A DNA stretch of 13,084 bases from Deltaproteobacteria bacterium (GCA_030603465.1 JAUVXT010000041.1:1-13084), one strand, 5' to 3'; shown: positions 1 through 7,355, counted from the stretch's first letter. Notes: generated from the letters alone by a model not told the origin. Made by a program: numbers and translations.

Positions 1-27
1 ATCATCGATAATCAGGATACTTGACAT
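1..27 (-). CDS. Response regulator, first nine codons only (partial)
   Basis: Reading the minus strand from base 27 gives ATG followed by codons for MSSILIIDD, then the window ends. A hydrophobic run closing in two aspartates is the classic start of a CheY-like receiver domain: beta-strand 1 and the acidic Mg2+-binding pair. A GAGG Shine-Dalgarno lies at 37-40, nine bases before the ATG. The gene starts 13 bases after the stop of the sensor kinase gene, so the two are almost certainly one operon and cognate partners. The kinase is of the NtrB-like class and a sigma-54 promoter lies nearby, so an NtrC-type (AAA+ plus Fis-type DNA-binding) regulator is a reasonable guess. Its output domain is outside the window and cannot be seen. 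Confidence 0.8.
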
Positions 28-40
28 TTTATTGTTCCTC

Positions 41-2692
41 TCAATTTCTTTGAGCAATGCGCTCACTCGCTACATTTTCCTGGTTGACCGGAATGGTGAC
101 GGTAACCGTGGTTCCCTTATCTCTTTTACTCGATATTTTAATCGATCCCTGATGCATGTCTATGATCTTTTTGACCTGCGTGAGTCCCAGACCTGTGCCG
201 TACTTCTTCCTTGTAAAGAAAGGGTCGAAGAGATGGGGCAGATCCTCCGCATCGATGCCGCAGCCGTTATCACTAATCTCCACTATTGCCGATTGCGTGC
301 CCTTACCCTCGAACTTCGTTGATATCGTGAGGTTTCCCTTGGAAACCATAGCATCTATCGCATTGTGGCAGGTGTTGATAAACACATGTTCCATCATTGC
401 CCGGTCAACTGTGATCGGTGGAGCATTTTCGTCAAAATTTATTTGGACATGAATCTCTTTTTCGACCCTCGCCTTTTCCGTCATTTCCAGCGCGTGTTCA
501 AGAATTTTTCGGATATCTGACTGTTCCATTTTTGGAGGCGACGGCCGCGCATAAATAAGGATGTCGTTGACCAGCTTTTCCAGGTGATCCACCTCTCGCA
601 TGGCGATCTTGAATCTTTTCAGGTTATTTCCCGATGGGTTCATCCTTTTTTCAAGGATCTGGAGGCTCATTTTTATAGAGGAGAGGGGGTTTCTCACTTC
701 GTGTGCTATCCCGGCGGACAACTGACCCACGGCGGCAAGTTTCCGGCTCTCATATAATTTGTTTTCCAGGGCCTTGAACCCGGTAATGTCTCTCTGCACA
801 AAGAGAAGCCGATCCAGTTCTTTCATTGGGTGCGCCGACAGGAGTAAGTGTCTTCTTGAATTATCTTTTGCCCTCGACTCTATTTCATAAGGGGTATAGA
901 TTCCCCGTTTTGCGTCTTCCCATTTTGAAATTACCAGTTCCCTGTTTTCAGGATCAACCAATTCCAGAAAATGTTTCCCCCTTATCGTGGTTGACCCTTC
1001 TTTATTCTTTTTCTTTATATCTGAAGACACATAACGGATAATCCCGTCGCTTCCGATATCGAAGAATTTTGCCGGTAAACTCCTTACCATGGACTGCAGG
1101 TAGTCATATAATTCCTCGATTTCTTTCCTTAGATTTATGTTTAAGGCCAATTCATCCCGGAGAGATTCTGTGTATTCTTTAAGGTCATTTGCCAATATTA
1201 TTTCCTCAGATATGTCCTGAAGTGTCTCAATGGCCGCTATTATTTCCCCGTTTTTGTCATAAATCGGCGCTGCCAAAAAGTAGAGATGTCGACTTTTCCC
1301 GCCCAGATTTTTAAATAAATCCCACGCTTCATATGCGCCATCCACTATTTCCGATTTTTTTATTCCCTTGGTCCCGTAATATTTATTCAGTCCCTCGAAG
1401 TCACTGTCAATTATGTGCTGCGCAATGACCGGCCTTTCCTGGCCGTAAAAGGGGAGGTAGTGTTTATCGGTGCCCACCATTTCGTCGGCATCGTATCCCG
1501 TCAATTTGCTGCAGGCCTTGTTCCAGTAAAGGATCGTATGGTCTCTATTCAAAATAAAGGTGGGGATGGGAGACCCCTCGATGATCCCCGCTATTGTTTT
1601 ATGTTCCTCGATAAGTTTATCCTGCCACTCCTGTTTCTCTTTGAGGTGTTTTAATTCTCCTTTGAGTCGTAATTGCCGTGCACCTGCATGGGCCATCAAT
1701 ATAGCCGTTATTATCACCGCTATAATCAGGGCCATAGCGCCGATCAAAATGTTGATAAAGGCCTTCCTTAATAATGAAATGACAGTTCCATAGGGGGTGG
1801 AAACAGCAACAGAGAAGAGCTCTGTGCCCACATTAACAGGCGCATAGGCTACAATTCTCTTCTCGCTATCGCCTTTCTCGTTTTTTAAGCTGTATTCTCC
1901 ATATCCCTCCTCTCCCGCAAGGAACACTTCTTTCAGATTCGCGCCTTTATTACCATCGATGCCGGTGAGGGATTTTACATCTTCCCCGATCAGTTGATGG
2001 TTTGGATGTATTATGAAAAAACCTGAGTTATCCATCATCCATAAATCACTTGTCACACCATCATCTTCCGGGGTGGCAAAGCGGTCAATGATCTTATCCA
2101 AGGACAGGGCGGTAATAATCACGCCGGTAACCTTACCCGCTCTATTCTTCGTTGGTATGCTGATTACTATCGATTTGGTCGAACCGTCATCTGCTGATTC
2201 ATGTTCTGCTTCGGTGAGATCCGCATGATAGATATAGGGTTTCTCAATCTCTTTTATCGCCTGTCGTATAAGGCTTTTGTCGATCGTTTCCCTTGCGTGG
2301 GGGGGATAAAAAGATTGAATCATCCCCCTGTCATCCACCTTGGCAATAAACCTGACCTTTCCCAGCAGGTTGCCATAGATGGACGGCATGATTTTTCCTG
2401 CCATATCCGTATCTGTCTCTTTTTCTAAAGAGAGTCTGGACAATAACACAGTGCTATTTTCTATGCTGGCGATGAGATCTTCGATCCCTAAGGCGACACC
2501 CTTTGCAATCGTCAGTTGTTGCCTGCCGAACTGACTTGCCATATCCTTTTCCAAAGAGTGGTTAACCGTTAGCGCCAGCATGACAATCAATGATATAACT
2601 AAAAGCGTGGAAATCCAGATCGGAAGCTTCATGTTAAATGCTCTAAGATTTTTTCCTTCGTCAGTTTCTATTATATCAATTGTACTCTTCAT
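41..2692 (-). CDS. Membrane sensor histidine kinase: dCache, two PAS domains, HisKA, HATPase
   Basis: An 883-residue inner-membrane sensor kinase. Transmembrane helix 1 spans about 22-43. A periplasmic double-Cache sensor follows (about 45-300), with the Cache-like motif DNSGFFIIHPN at 221-231. Helix 2 spans about 311-334, then a coiled segment. A first PAS domain covers about 368-495 and a second about 536-640. The HisKA dimerisation helix has the phospho-acceptor H664 in AHEVRNPL. The ATPase domain shows the N-box (N777), G1 (DNGCG, 808-812), F-box (LFDPFF, 821-826) and G2 (GTGLGL, 832-837), so all catalytic boxes are intact. AHEVRNPL plus the F-box phrase is typical of NtrB-like kinases that pair with sigma-54 activators. 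The first ATG has a weak ribosome site; M21 (codon 2632-2630) has an AGAG eight bases upstream and is an alternative start. The gene lies 20 bases after a small membrane-protein gene and 13 bases before a response regulator. The ligand is unknown. Confidence 0.95.
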   Translation of the reverse strand: MKSTIDIIETDEGKNLRAFNMKLPIWISTLLVISLIVMLALTVNHSLEKDMASQFGRQQLTIAKGVALGIEDLIASIENSTVLLSRLSLEKETDTDMAGKIMPSIYGNLLGKVRFIAKVDDRGMIQSFYPPHARETIDKSLIRQAIKEIEKPYIYHADLTEAEHESADDGSTKSIVISIPTKNRAGKVTGVIITALSLDKIIDRFATPEDDGVTSDLWMMDNSGFFIIHPNHQLIGEDVKSLTGIDGNKGANLKEVFLAGEEGYGEYSLKNEKGDSEKRIVAYAPVNVGTELFSVAVSTPYGTVISLLRKAFINILIGAMALIIAVIITAILMAHAGARQLRLKGELKHLKEKQEWQDKLIEEHKTIAGIIEGSPIPTFILNRDHTILYWNKACSKLTGYDADEMVGTDKHYLPFYGQERPVIAQHIIDSDFEGLNKYYGTKGIKKSEIVDGAYEAWDLFKNLGGKSRHLYFLAAPIYDKNGEIIAAIETLQDISEEIILANDLKEYTESLRDELALNINLRKEIEELYDYLQSMVRSLPAKFFDIGSDGIIRYVSSDIKKKNKEGSTTIRGKHFLELVDPENRELVISKWEDAKRGIYTPYEIESRAKDNSRRHLLLSAHPMKELDRLLFVQRDITGFKALENKLYESRKLAAVGQLSAGIAHEVRNPLSSIKMSLQILEKRMNPSGNNLKRFKIAMREVDHLEKLVNDILIYARPSPPKMEQSDIRKILEHALEMTEKARVEKEIHVQINFDENAPPITVDRAMMEHVFINTCHNAIDAMVSKGNLTISTKFEGKGTQSAIVEISDNGCGIDAEDLPHLFDPFFTRKKYGTGLGLTQVKKIIDMHQGSIKISSKRDKGTTVTVTIPVNQENVASERIAQRN

Positions 2693-2712
2693 TTCTTATT
2701 AAAGAAAAGATT

Positions 2713-2892
2713 TTAAGGTTCGCCGCCCTTGTTTTTCTGGTCTTTATAGTTTTTGACGGCAATCAGCGCATAGACCGATACGGCAGCGCTCAATGAAATG
2801 ATCAATTTGATTAAGCCGCTCTCTATCCCAATGACCCATTTACAGATGAGCCAGGCAACCAGATATGTTGCTATGGTCAGGATTTCATGCAT
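2713..2892 (-). CDS. Small two-helix membrane protein, 59 residues
   Basis: An unrecognised short reading frame, ATG at 2892-2890 and TAA at 2715-2713. It starts MHEILTIATYLVAWLICKWV. Two hydrophobic stretches (about residues 4-20 and 28-46) are separated by a short GIES turn. The tail is very polar (KNYKDQKNKGGEP), so a hairpin membrane protein with both ends on one side is likely. An AGG lies eight bases before the ATG. The stop is 20 bases before the kinase start, on the same strand, so it is probably co-transcribed with the kinase and response regulator. It could be an accessory subunit of the sensor, a stress-type small membrane protein, or a chance frame. Support comes from the composition, the ribosome site and the tight spacing. 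No family is recognised. Confidence 0.6.
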   Translation of the reverse strand: MHEILTIATYLVAWLICKWVIGIESGLIKLIISLSAAVSVYALIAVKNYKDQKNKGGEP

Positions 2893-3265
2893 TATTAAAC
2901 CTGATTTCAGTCTTCAATTTTTACCTTGCCTTTCAAAATCCAGTTATATGACGGATTTTGTTATCGATTATCAATAAATCTTTCCGCACCCTCTATATCA
3001 TGTTGTTGATTTTTTTAACAGAGTTTTGATGCTCACAAATAGAATCTATGCCTGCTTTTCTCTTATCCTGTTCAATCTTGACATGTCCTGCAGCGAGGTG
3101 CCGCCACACCGCGAACGTGTTCTATCTTTTGTTCAATTTATGGCTGAGGTTGAATAAAACGTTAAACCGGATATCGCAATGTGGCGTGGAGAGCAGACAT
3201 GTTTGGCAGGCAAGAAAATAATGATTGTGGGGAGTTAAAGGGGGAATCTGTTATTTGAAAATCTA

Positions 3266-3281
3266 TGGCACGCCTGTTGCA
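3266..3281 (+). promoter_or_regulatory. Sigma-54 (-24/-12) promoter upstream of atpE
   Basis: TGGCACGCCTGTTGCA matches the sigma-54 consensus TGGCAC-N5-TTGCA in every specified base. The invariant GG (3267-3268) and GC (3279-3280) have the correct spacing. Transcription should begin about 12 bases after the GC, near 3292, giving a leader of about 70 bases before the atpE ATG. Such promoters need an AAA+ enhancer-binding activator. The response regulator starting at the left edge of the window is a candidate but its domains are not visible. Confidence 0.87.
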
Positions 3282-3349
3282 CTTATGAGCACGCAAATTA
3301 TGAGGTATTTCCAGTACTGTCATACACGACGAAAAATAATTGATGAGGA

Positions 3350-3355
3350 AAGGAG
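3350..3355 (+). promoter_or_regulatory. Ribosome binding site of atpE
   Basis: AAGGAG sits six bases before the ATG at 3362. It fixes this start and includes the signal-peptide-like N-terminus in the product. Confidence 0.8.
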
Positions 3356-3361
3356 AAAAAC

Positions 3362-3736
3362 ATGTTACGAAGGTCTGGAAAAAGGTTATTTACTCTATTT
3401 TCAACAATGACGGTTCTTCTGATGTCTTCACAGATAGCCCATGCAGCTGAGGCTATTCCCGATGGTGAGTCCTATGCGAAGGCCATATTTGCAGTGGGCG
3501 CCATGATCGCGGCCGGTATAGCTATCGGTGTGGGGGCTGTTGGGTCGGGTTTAGGGATCGGGACCGCTGCCAGCGGGGCATGTACGGCTGTCGGAAGAAA
3601 CCCGGGAGTGCAGGGGAAGATCATGATGACCATGCTTGTCGGTATGGCCATGGCCGAATCGATTGCCATATATGCGCTGGTCGTTTCTCTTGTGCTTCTC
3701 TACGCAAACCCCTTCGTAGGTTATTTTTTTGGTTAA
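3362..3736 (+). CDS. atpE: F0F1 ATP synthase c subunit with N-terminal signal peptide
   Basis: A 124-residue c subunit, the rotor-ring proteolipid of ATP synthase. Residues 1-28 look like a cleavable signal peptide: basic start, hydrophobic core, AHA just before AE. This leaves a mature protein of about 96 residues. Helix 1 carries the glycine ladder GSGLGIG (61-67). The polar loop is GRNPG (78-82). Helix 2 carries the ion-binding carboxylate E99 in AMAESIAIY, and the end is LLYANPFVG. Aligned by eye with the Ilyobacter Na+-type c subunit, the Na+ ligand Gln32 is replaced by I66 and Thr67 by I101, while the Ser after Glu is kept. Proton coupling is therefore more likely than sodium. No atpB, atpF or other ATP synthase gene is adjacent. 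Instead the gene has its own sigma-54 promoter and is followed after 55 bases by a Cache sensor gene. Confidence 0.93.
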   Translation: MLRRSGKRLFTLFSTMTVLLMSSQIAHAAEAIPDGESYAKAIFAVGAMIAAGIAIGVGAVGSGLGIGTAASGACTAVGRNPGVQGKIMMTMLVGMAMAESIAIYALVVSLVLLYANPFVGYFFG

Positions 3737-3791
3737 CAGGCAACAGGTAATTGGCTTAAAAAATTAACAGAAAGTTGGAGGGGGAGAAGAA

Positions 3792-5099
3792 ATGCCAGAA
3801 ACTAAAAGAGATAAGCAGTTTTTTACCGTAGCGAGAGTCTTCTTCCTGCTTATCGTAATCCCCTTATTGTTGATGTCTTTTCTTATAGCCAACGGCATTT
3901 TTCAATTGGGGGACACATCAAGGAAGCGGGCAGTTACCGTTCTGGATCAAAAATCCCAGGAAGAAATCAAGGTGCGTGCCATTAATGTTGCCGACGAGGT
4001 TGCTGATTTCCTGCGGGAAAGGGAAAAAGACATATTGATTGCAACGATTCTCCCGACAACGGAGGCGGCATATAAGGAATTTGTGGACAAGAGCAGGCAG
4101 CCTTTCTGGGTAAAGAAAGACGGTAAGATAATAAAAGTATTCGAGAGATTATACAGAGAGATGTCTCTCATAGACAAGACAGGGAATGAAGTCATCAAGA
4201 TTATTGATGGAGAAATTGTGCCGAAGGCAGAACTGCTCAATATCAGTAATCCCGCAAGCACCACATATAAATCGGAAGAGTATTTTTTGCGGGCAAGGCA
4301 ACGGGGCAAGGGTGAAATTTATATGTCCCCTGTTACCGGCTGGTATGTAAACAGATCCGATTTTGAGGCGGGAAAACGCTTTTCGGGCATCATTCGCCTC
4401 GCCACACCCTTATTTGATAAGAAAGGGTTTGCGGGGCTTGTTGTCTTTGCCCTTGATGCAAGACACCTTGCGAAATTCACAGACACTATTGTTCCGACCG
4501 AGCCGGGATATGTCTTTGAGGCCGATGCTTCAACGGGTAACTACGCGTTCATGGTTGACAACAGAGGATTCGTCGTTTCCCATCCCAATGACTATCATAT
4601 TGCGGGTCTCTATAAGGATGGAACGCCCGTTCCGCCCCTTACGGAAAAGACGATGGAGTCCATGACCGAAAAGGGTGAGGAGGTATTGAATCTTAATCTT
4701 CTCGGCCCGATAAATCCTGCCCTGTCAGAGGCTGCAAAGGCTGCCGCAGAAGGAAAATCGGGAATTCAAAAGTATACATTTGCCGGGCTCAGAAAGATTG
4801 CGGCCTATGCCCCCATACCTTTTTTCTCTAAAAGCTATCCCAAACCGGCAGGATTCGGATGGATAGCGATGGGTGTGGATGTGGAAAAATTCAATGAGTT
4901 GGCCACAAAGGAATCTCAAAAGATAGAAAAGGAGGCGAAGGCGTGGACGGCCACCATCATCTTGATACTGATCGCCGCCGTTGTTCTCCTTTTCCTGATC
5001 TCTGCCGTGCTGGCGCGGGGAATCTCACGTTCCATCGCGGCGGAAGTGCCGGAAGAATCTCTGCATCCCGAGCATTACGATGACGAAGAAGAGGACTAA
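3792..5099 (+). CDS. Membrane-anchored Cache-domain protein without an output domain
   Basis: A 435-residue protein with one helix at about 14-36, a large extracytoplasmic region (about 40-372) and a second helix at about 385-408. The cytoplasmic tail is only 27 residues and ends in HYDDEEED. The outer region has double-Cache features: DNRGFVVSHPN at 256-266, and AYAPIP then GWIAMGVDVEKF near its end. Proteins of this shape normally continue into HAMP plus a kinase, methyl-accepting or GGDEF domain. Here translation stops just after the helix, with no frame continuing into such a domain before the terminator. The start has a very strong site (GGAGGGGGAG at 3777-3786). It follows atpE by 55 bases and is closed by an intrinsic terminator six bases after its stop, so it is most likely co-transcribed with atpE. 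It may act as a stand-alone ligand-binding partner of another sensor. That role is inferred. Confidence 0.85.
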   Translation: MPETKRDKQFFTVARVFFLLIVIPLLLMSFLIANGIFQLGDTSRKRAVTVLDQKSQEEIKVRAINVADEVADFLREREKDILIATILPTTEAAYKEFVDKSRQPFWVKKDGKIIKVFERLYREMSLIDKTGNEVIKIIDGEIVPKAELLNISNPASTTYKSEEYFLRARQRGKGEIYMSPVTGWYVNRSDFEAGKRFSGIIRLATPLFDKKGFAGLVVFALDARHLAKFTDTIVPTEPGYVFEADASTGNYAFMVDNRGFVVSHPNDYHIAGLYKDGTPVPPLTEKTMESMTEKGEEVLNLNLLGPINPALSEAAKAAAEGKSGIQKYTFAGLRKIAAYAPIPFFSKSYPKPAGFGWIAMGVDVEKFNELATKESQKIEKEAKAWTATIILILIAAVVLLFLISAVLARGISRSIAAEVPEESLHPEHYDDEEED

Positions 5100-5104
5100 C
5101 GAAA

Positions 5105-5139
5105 AGGGCCGGAAGACGATTACTTCCGGCCCTTTTTTT
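5105..5139 (+). terminator. Intrinsic terminator of the atpE-Cache operon
   Basis: A perfect 10-base-pair stem (GGGCCGGAAG 5106-5115 with CTTCCGGCCC 5123-5132), a 7-base loop and a run of seven T. The A-run before the stem can extend pairing with the T-run. On the opposite strand it is followed by four T, so weaker bidirectional use is possible. Confidence 0.93.
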
Positions 5140-5157
5140 GAACTGAACAGTGAGCGC

Positions 5158-5180
5158 ATTCCCCGCTGCTTGCGGCGGGG
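5158..5180. repeat. REP-like hairpin, copy 1
   Basis: ATT followed by CCCCGC, an 8-base middle containing CTTG, and GCGGGG. It forms a 6-base-pair GC stem. The same layout recurs at 5224-5246 with compensated differences. It lies between convergent operons, where dispersed REP-like elements are common. Confidence 0.65.
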
Positions 5181-5223
5181 TTAGCGAGCGAATAAAAATA
5201 AAAAATTTCCTTAACAGTCGGAG

Positions 5224-5246
5224 ATTCCCCACAACTTGTTGCGGGG
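5224..5246. repeat. REP-like hairpin, copy 2
   Basis: ATTCCCC, then CAAC, TT, GTTG and GCGGGG. The stem is CCCC-x-CAAC with GTTG-x-GGGG, with one A-C mismatch. It shares ATTCCCC, the central CTTG and GCGGGG with copy 1. It lies 22 bases beyond the sucD stop and could stabilise the 3' end of that transcript. It has no adjacent T-run on that strand, so it is not a classic terminator. Confidence 0.65.
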
Positions 5247-5268
5247 AACTTCAACAAACAGGCACTCC

Positions 5269-6153
5269 TTAAAGTAGTCCCTGTTCTTCCAGCGTTCTTT
5301 TCGCGGCCATTCCGATATTGGCGGGATTCGATTCCACGATTGCCCCCGCGTCCTTCAGTGTCTTTACCTTCTCTTCGGCCGTTCCTTTGCCACCTGAAAT
5401 TATGGCGCCGGCGTGTCCCATCCTTTTCCCCGGAGGGGCGGTTTGACCGGCAATAAATGTTACAACCTTTTTGGTCATGTTTTTTTTAATGAGTTGGGCC
5501 GCCTCTTCCTCGGCAGTTCCTCCGATCTCTCCGATAAGGACGACCAGATCTGTCTGGGAATCACTTTCGAACAGCTCAAGGGCATCGGTAAAAGTTGTGC
5601 CCACGATAGGATCGCCGCCGATTCCTATGGAGGTGGACTGTCCTATCCCCAGGGAGGTCAACTGATATATCACTTCATAAGTTAATGTTCCGCTCCGGGA
5701 AACGATGCCCACGTTGCCCTCTTTATGAATGAAATTGGGCATAAATCCGATCTTTCCAACGCCTGGAGTTGTGATGCCGGGGCAGTTGGGTCCGATGAGA
5801 CGGCTTCCTGTTCCGCGGAGGGCCTTCTTCACCTTGACCATTTCAAGAACGGGAACTCCCTCGGTCATGCAGGCAATCAATTTTATCCCGGCCTCGGCGG
5901 CTTCAAGGATTGCATCTGCGGCAAAGGCGGCCGGACAAAAGATGCCGGACGCATTGGCGCCCTCTTTTTCTACAGCGTCAATGACCCTGTTGAAGACGGG
6001 GATTCCATCGAATTCCTGTCCTCCTTTGCCGGGCGTCATGCCGGCCACTATCTTCGTTCCAAATTTTATGGCTTCCCTGGCATGAAAACTTCCCTCTTTC
6101 CCAGTCATACCTTGGATCACTACCCGTGTGTTCTTGTCCAGTAATATGCTCAC
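5269..6153 (-). CDS. sucD: Succinyl-CoA synthetase (ADP-forming) alpha subunit
   Basis: A 294-residue alpha subunit of succinate-CoA ligase, which converts succinyl-CoA, ADP (or GDP) and phosphate to succinate, CoA and ATP (or GTP) in the cytoplasm. The N-terminal CoA-binding Rossmann domain shows TGKEGSFH (17-24). GPNCPG (121-126) and SRSGTLTYE (152-160) belong to the family core. The active-site histidine that is phosphorylated is H247 in GKRMGHAGA. Length is close to the family norm of about 290. The start is GTG at 6153-6151 with AGAAGGA just upstream; no in-frame ATG fits the alignment better. It lies 27 bases after sucC on the same strand, so the two form an operon and the subunits assemble together. 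No stop, frameshift or missing catalytic residue is seen. Confidence 0.97.
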   Translation of the reverse strand: MSILLDKNTRVVIQGMTGKEGSFHAREAIKFGTKIVAGMTPGKGGQEFDGIPVFNRVIDAVEKEGANASGIFCPAAFAADAILEAAEAGIKLIACMTEGVPVLEMVKVKKALRGTGSRLIGPNCPGITTPGVGKIGFMPNFIHKEGNVGIVSRSGTLTYEVIYQLTSLGIGQSTSIGIGGDPIVGTTFTDALELFESDSQTDLVVLIGEIGGTAEEEAAQLIKKNMTKKVVTFIAGQTAPPGKRMGHAGAIISGGKGTAEEKVKTLKDAGAIVESNPANIGMAAKRTLEEQGLL

Positions 6154-6180
6154 TTTTCCTTCTCTCTTCCAATTTTATGA

Positions 6181-7347
6181 TTAAATTACCATCTTTGCCG
6201 CTTTTTCGGCGGCCTCGTAGAGTCCTTCCGCCACTTCAAATCTTACCGTTGATTCCGCCATTATTTTTCGGGCCTCTTCGGAGTTCGTGCCCTGAAGTCT
6301 TACAACCATGGGAAGCTTTAAGTCCATATTGGATGCCGCCTCAATGATTCCCAGGGCCACGCGGTCGCACCTTACTATTCCGCCGAAGATATTGACGAGG
6401 ATGGCCTTGACATTTTTATCCGAAGTGAGGATTCTGAAGGCCTTTTCAATTCGTTCCGGTGAGGCGGTACCTCCTACGTCGAGAAAATTGGCAGGTTCGC
6501 CGCCGGCCATCTTGATGAGATCCATGGTGGTCATTGCCAGACCGGCGCCATTCACCATGCAGCCAACATTTCCGTCAAGTTTGATATAGTTTACCTCCGC
6601 CTCCTTGGCAATCACCTCAAGGGGGTCCTCCTCGTCAGGGTCGCGCAGTCCCTTTATTCGTGGATGGCGGTAAAGTGCGTCGTCATCGAAGTTGATTTTT
6701 GCATCCAGTGCGAGGAAACGATTATTTTCTGTTATAATCAGCGGATTTATCTCCACAAGAGACGCATCCTTTTCGATGAAGAGGCGATAAAGATTGTTTA
6801 AGATGGCCGAGAGTTCGCCGATCAGGGGCTTGTCAAGACCGAGGCCAAAGGCGATCTTTCTTCCTTGAAAGATGCTGAAACTGGTCACGGGATTGGCGCC
6901 AACCTTGATGATTTTTTCGGGGGTTTTCGATGCTACCTCTTCAATATCCATGCCGCCGGCGGCGGAAGCCATGATTACCGGCTGCTCGCTGCTCTGTGAG
7001 CGGTCGATAACGATGCCCACATACAACTCCTGCCTGATCTCTTGAGCTTCCTCTATCAGAACTTTCTTTACCTTTTTGCCCTCCGGTCCCGTCTGATGAG
7101 TTACCAACTGCATACCAATGATCTCTTGCGCGGCCTTTTCTGCTTCCTCCGGCGAAGATGCAAGTTTTATTCCTCCACCCTTTCCTCTTCCACCGGCGTG
7201 GATCTGGGCCTTGATCACTACCTTTTCACTTCCCAAATCGGAAGCGATTTTCCCGGCCTGACTCGCTCTTTTTGTTACGCTGCCTTTTGGAACGGGAATA
7301 CCATATTCCCTCAATAATTCTTTTGCCTGATACTCGTGAATCTTCGT
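6181..7347 (-). CDS. sucC: Succinyl-CoA synthetase beta subunit, apparent ACG start codon
   Basis: The ATP-grasp beta subunit that binds the nucleotide and pairs with SucD. The first canonical start in frame is TTG at 7314-7312, which would begin at REYGIPVPKG and lose the conserved first helix. The family N-terminus KIHEYQAKELLREYG is encoded intact upstream, and the initiator position holds ACG (7347-7345). GGGAGGA at 7362-7356 leaves nine bases from GGAGG to this codon. Read from ACG the protein has 388 residues, the same length as E. coli SucC. Numbered from there, the nucleotide loop KAQIHAGGRGKGGG is at 46-59, EINPL at 199-203, GNVGCMVNGAG at 259-269 and NIFGGIVRCD at 319-328. Pro at position 20 is the residue found in ATP-preferring forms. 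There is no ATG, GTG or TTG between the upstream stop TAA and this point. Either ACG is used, or the base is mutated or a sequencing error. Confidence 0.93.
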   Translation of the reverse strand, partial: TKIHEYQAKELLREYGIPVPKGSVTKRASQAGKIASDLGSEKVVIKAQIHAGGRGKGGGIKLASSPEEAEKAAQEIIGMQLVTHQTGPEGKKVKKVLIEEAQEIRQELYVGIVIDRSQSSEQPVIMASAAGGMDIEEVASKTPEKIIKVGANPVTSFSIFQGRKIAFGLGLDKPLIGELSAILNNLYRLFIEKDASLVEINPLIITENNRFLALDAKINFDDDALYRHPRIKGLRDPDEEDPLEVIAKEAEVNYIKLDGNVGCMVNGAGLAMTTMDLIKMAGGEPANFLDVGGTASPERIEKAFRILTSDKNVKAILVNIFGGIVRCDRVALGIIEAASNMDLKLPMVVRLQGTNSEEARKIMAESTVRFEVAEGLYEAAEKAAKMVI

Positions 7348-7355
7348 TTTTCCAG

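Larger units (their letters stand above)
2893..3361. other. Long divergent intergenic region
   Basis: This stretch holds no convincing gene. It separates the minus-strand kinase operon from the plus-strand atpE operon, so it must carry both promoters. The plus-strand sigma-54 promoter is clear (3266-3281). For the minus strand only a poor sigma-70 match is seen: TTGATA at 2974-2969, with CATATA-like bases at 2950-2945 after 18 bases. Two short dyads, GGTG-N6-CACC (3097-3110) and GAAC-GT-GTTC (3113-3122), lie about 170-195 bases upstream of the expected sigma-54 start. That is the usual distance for an enhancer-binding protein site. They are short and could be chance. Confidence 0.6.

Noticed and set aside
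3090..3104. Sigma-54-like sequence on the minus strand (CGGCAC...CTGCA)
   Set aside because: The GG and GC elements are one base too close and the first base of the -24 box is wrong, so it does not fit the strict spacing of sigma-54 promoters.
3225..3410. 61-codon plus-strand frame overlapping the sigma-54 promoter and atpE start
   Set aside because: It has no ribosome site, spans the promoter so its start would not be transcribed from it, and overlaps the signal-peptide part of atpE.
6181..7314. sucC starting at TTG 7314
   Set aside because: This would discard the conserved KIHEYQAKELL helix encoded directly upstream, and it has no good ribosome site; the gene reads naturally to 7347.
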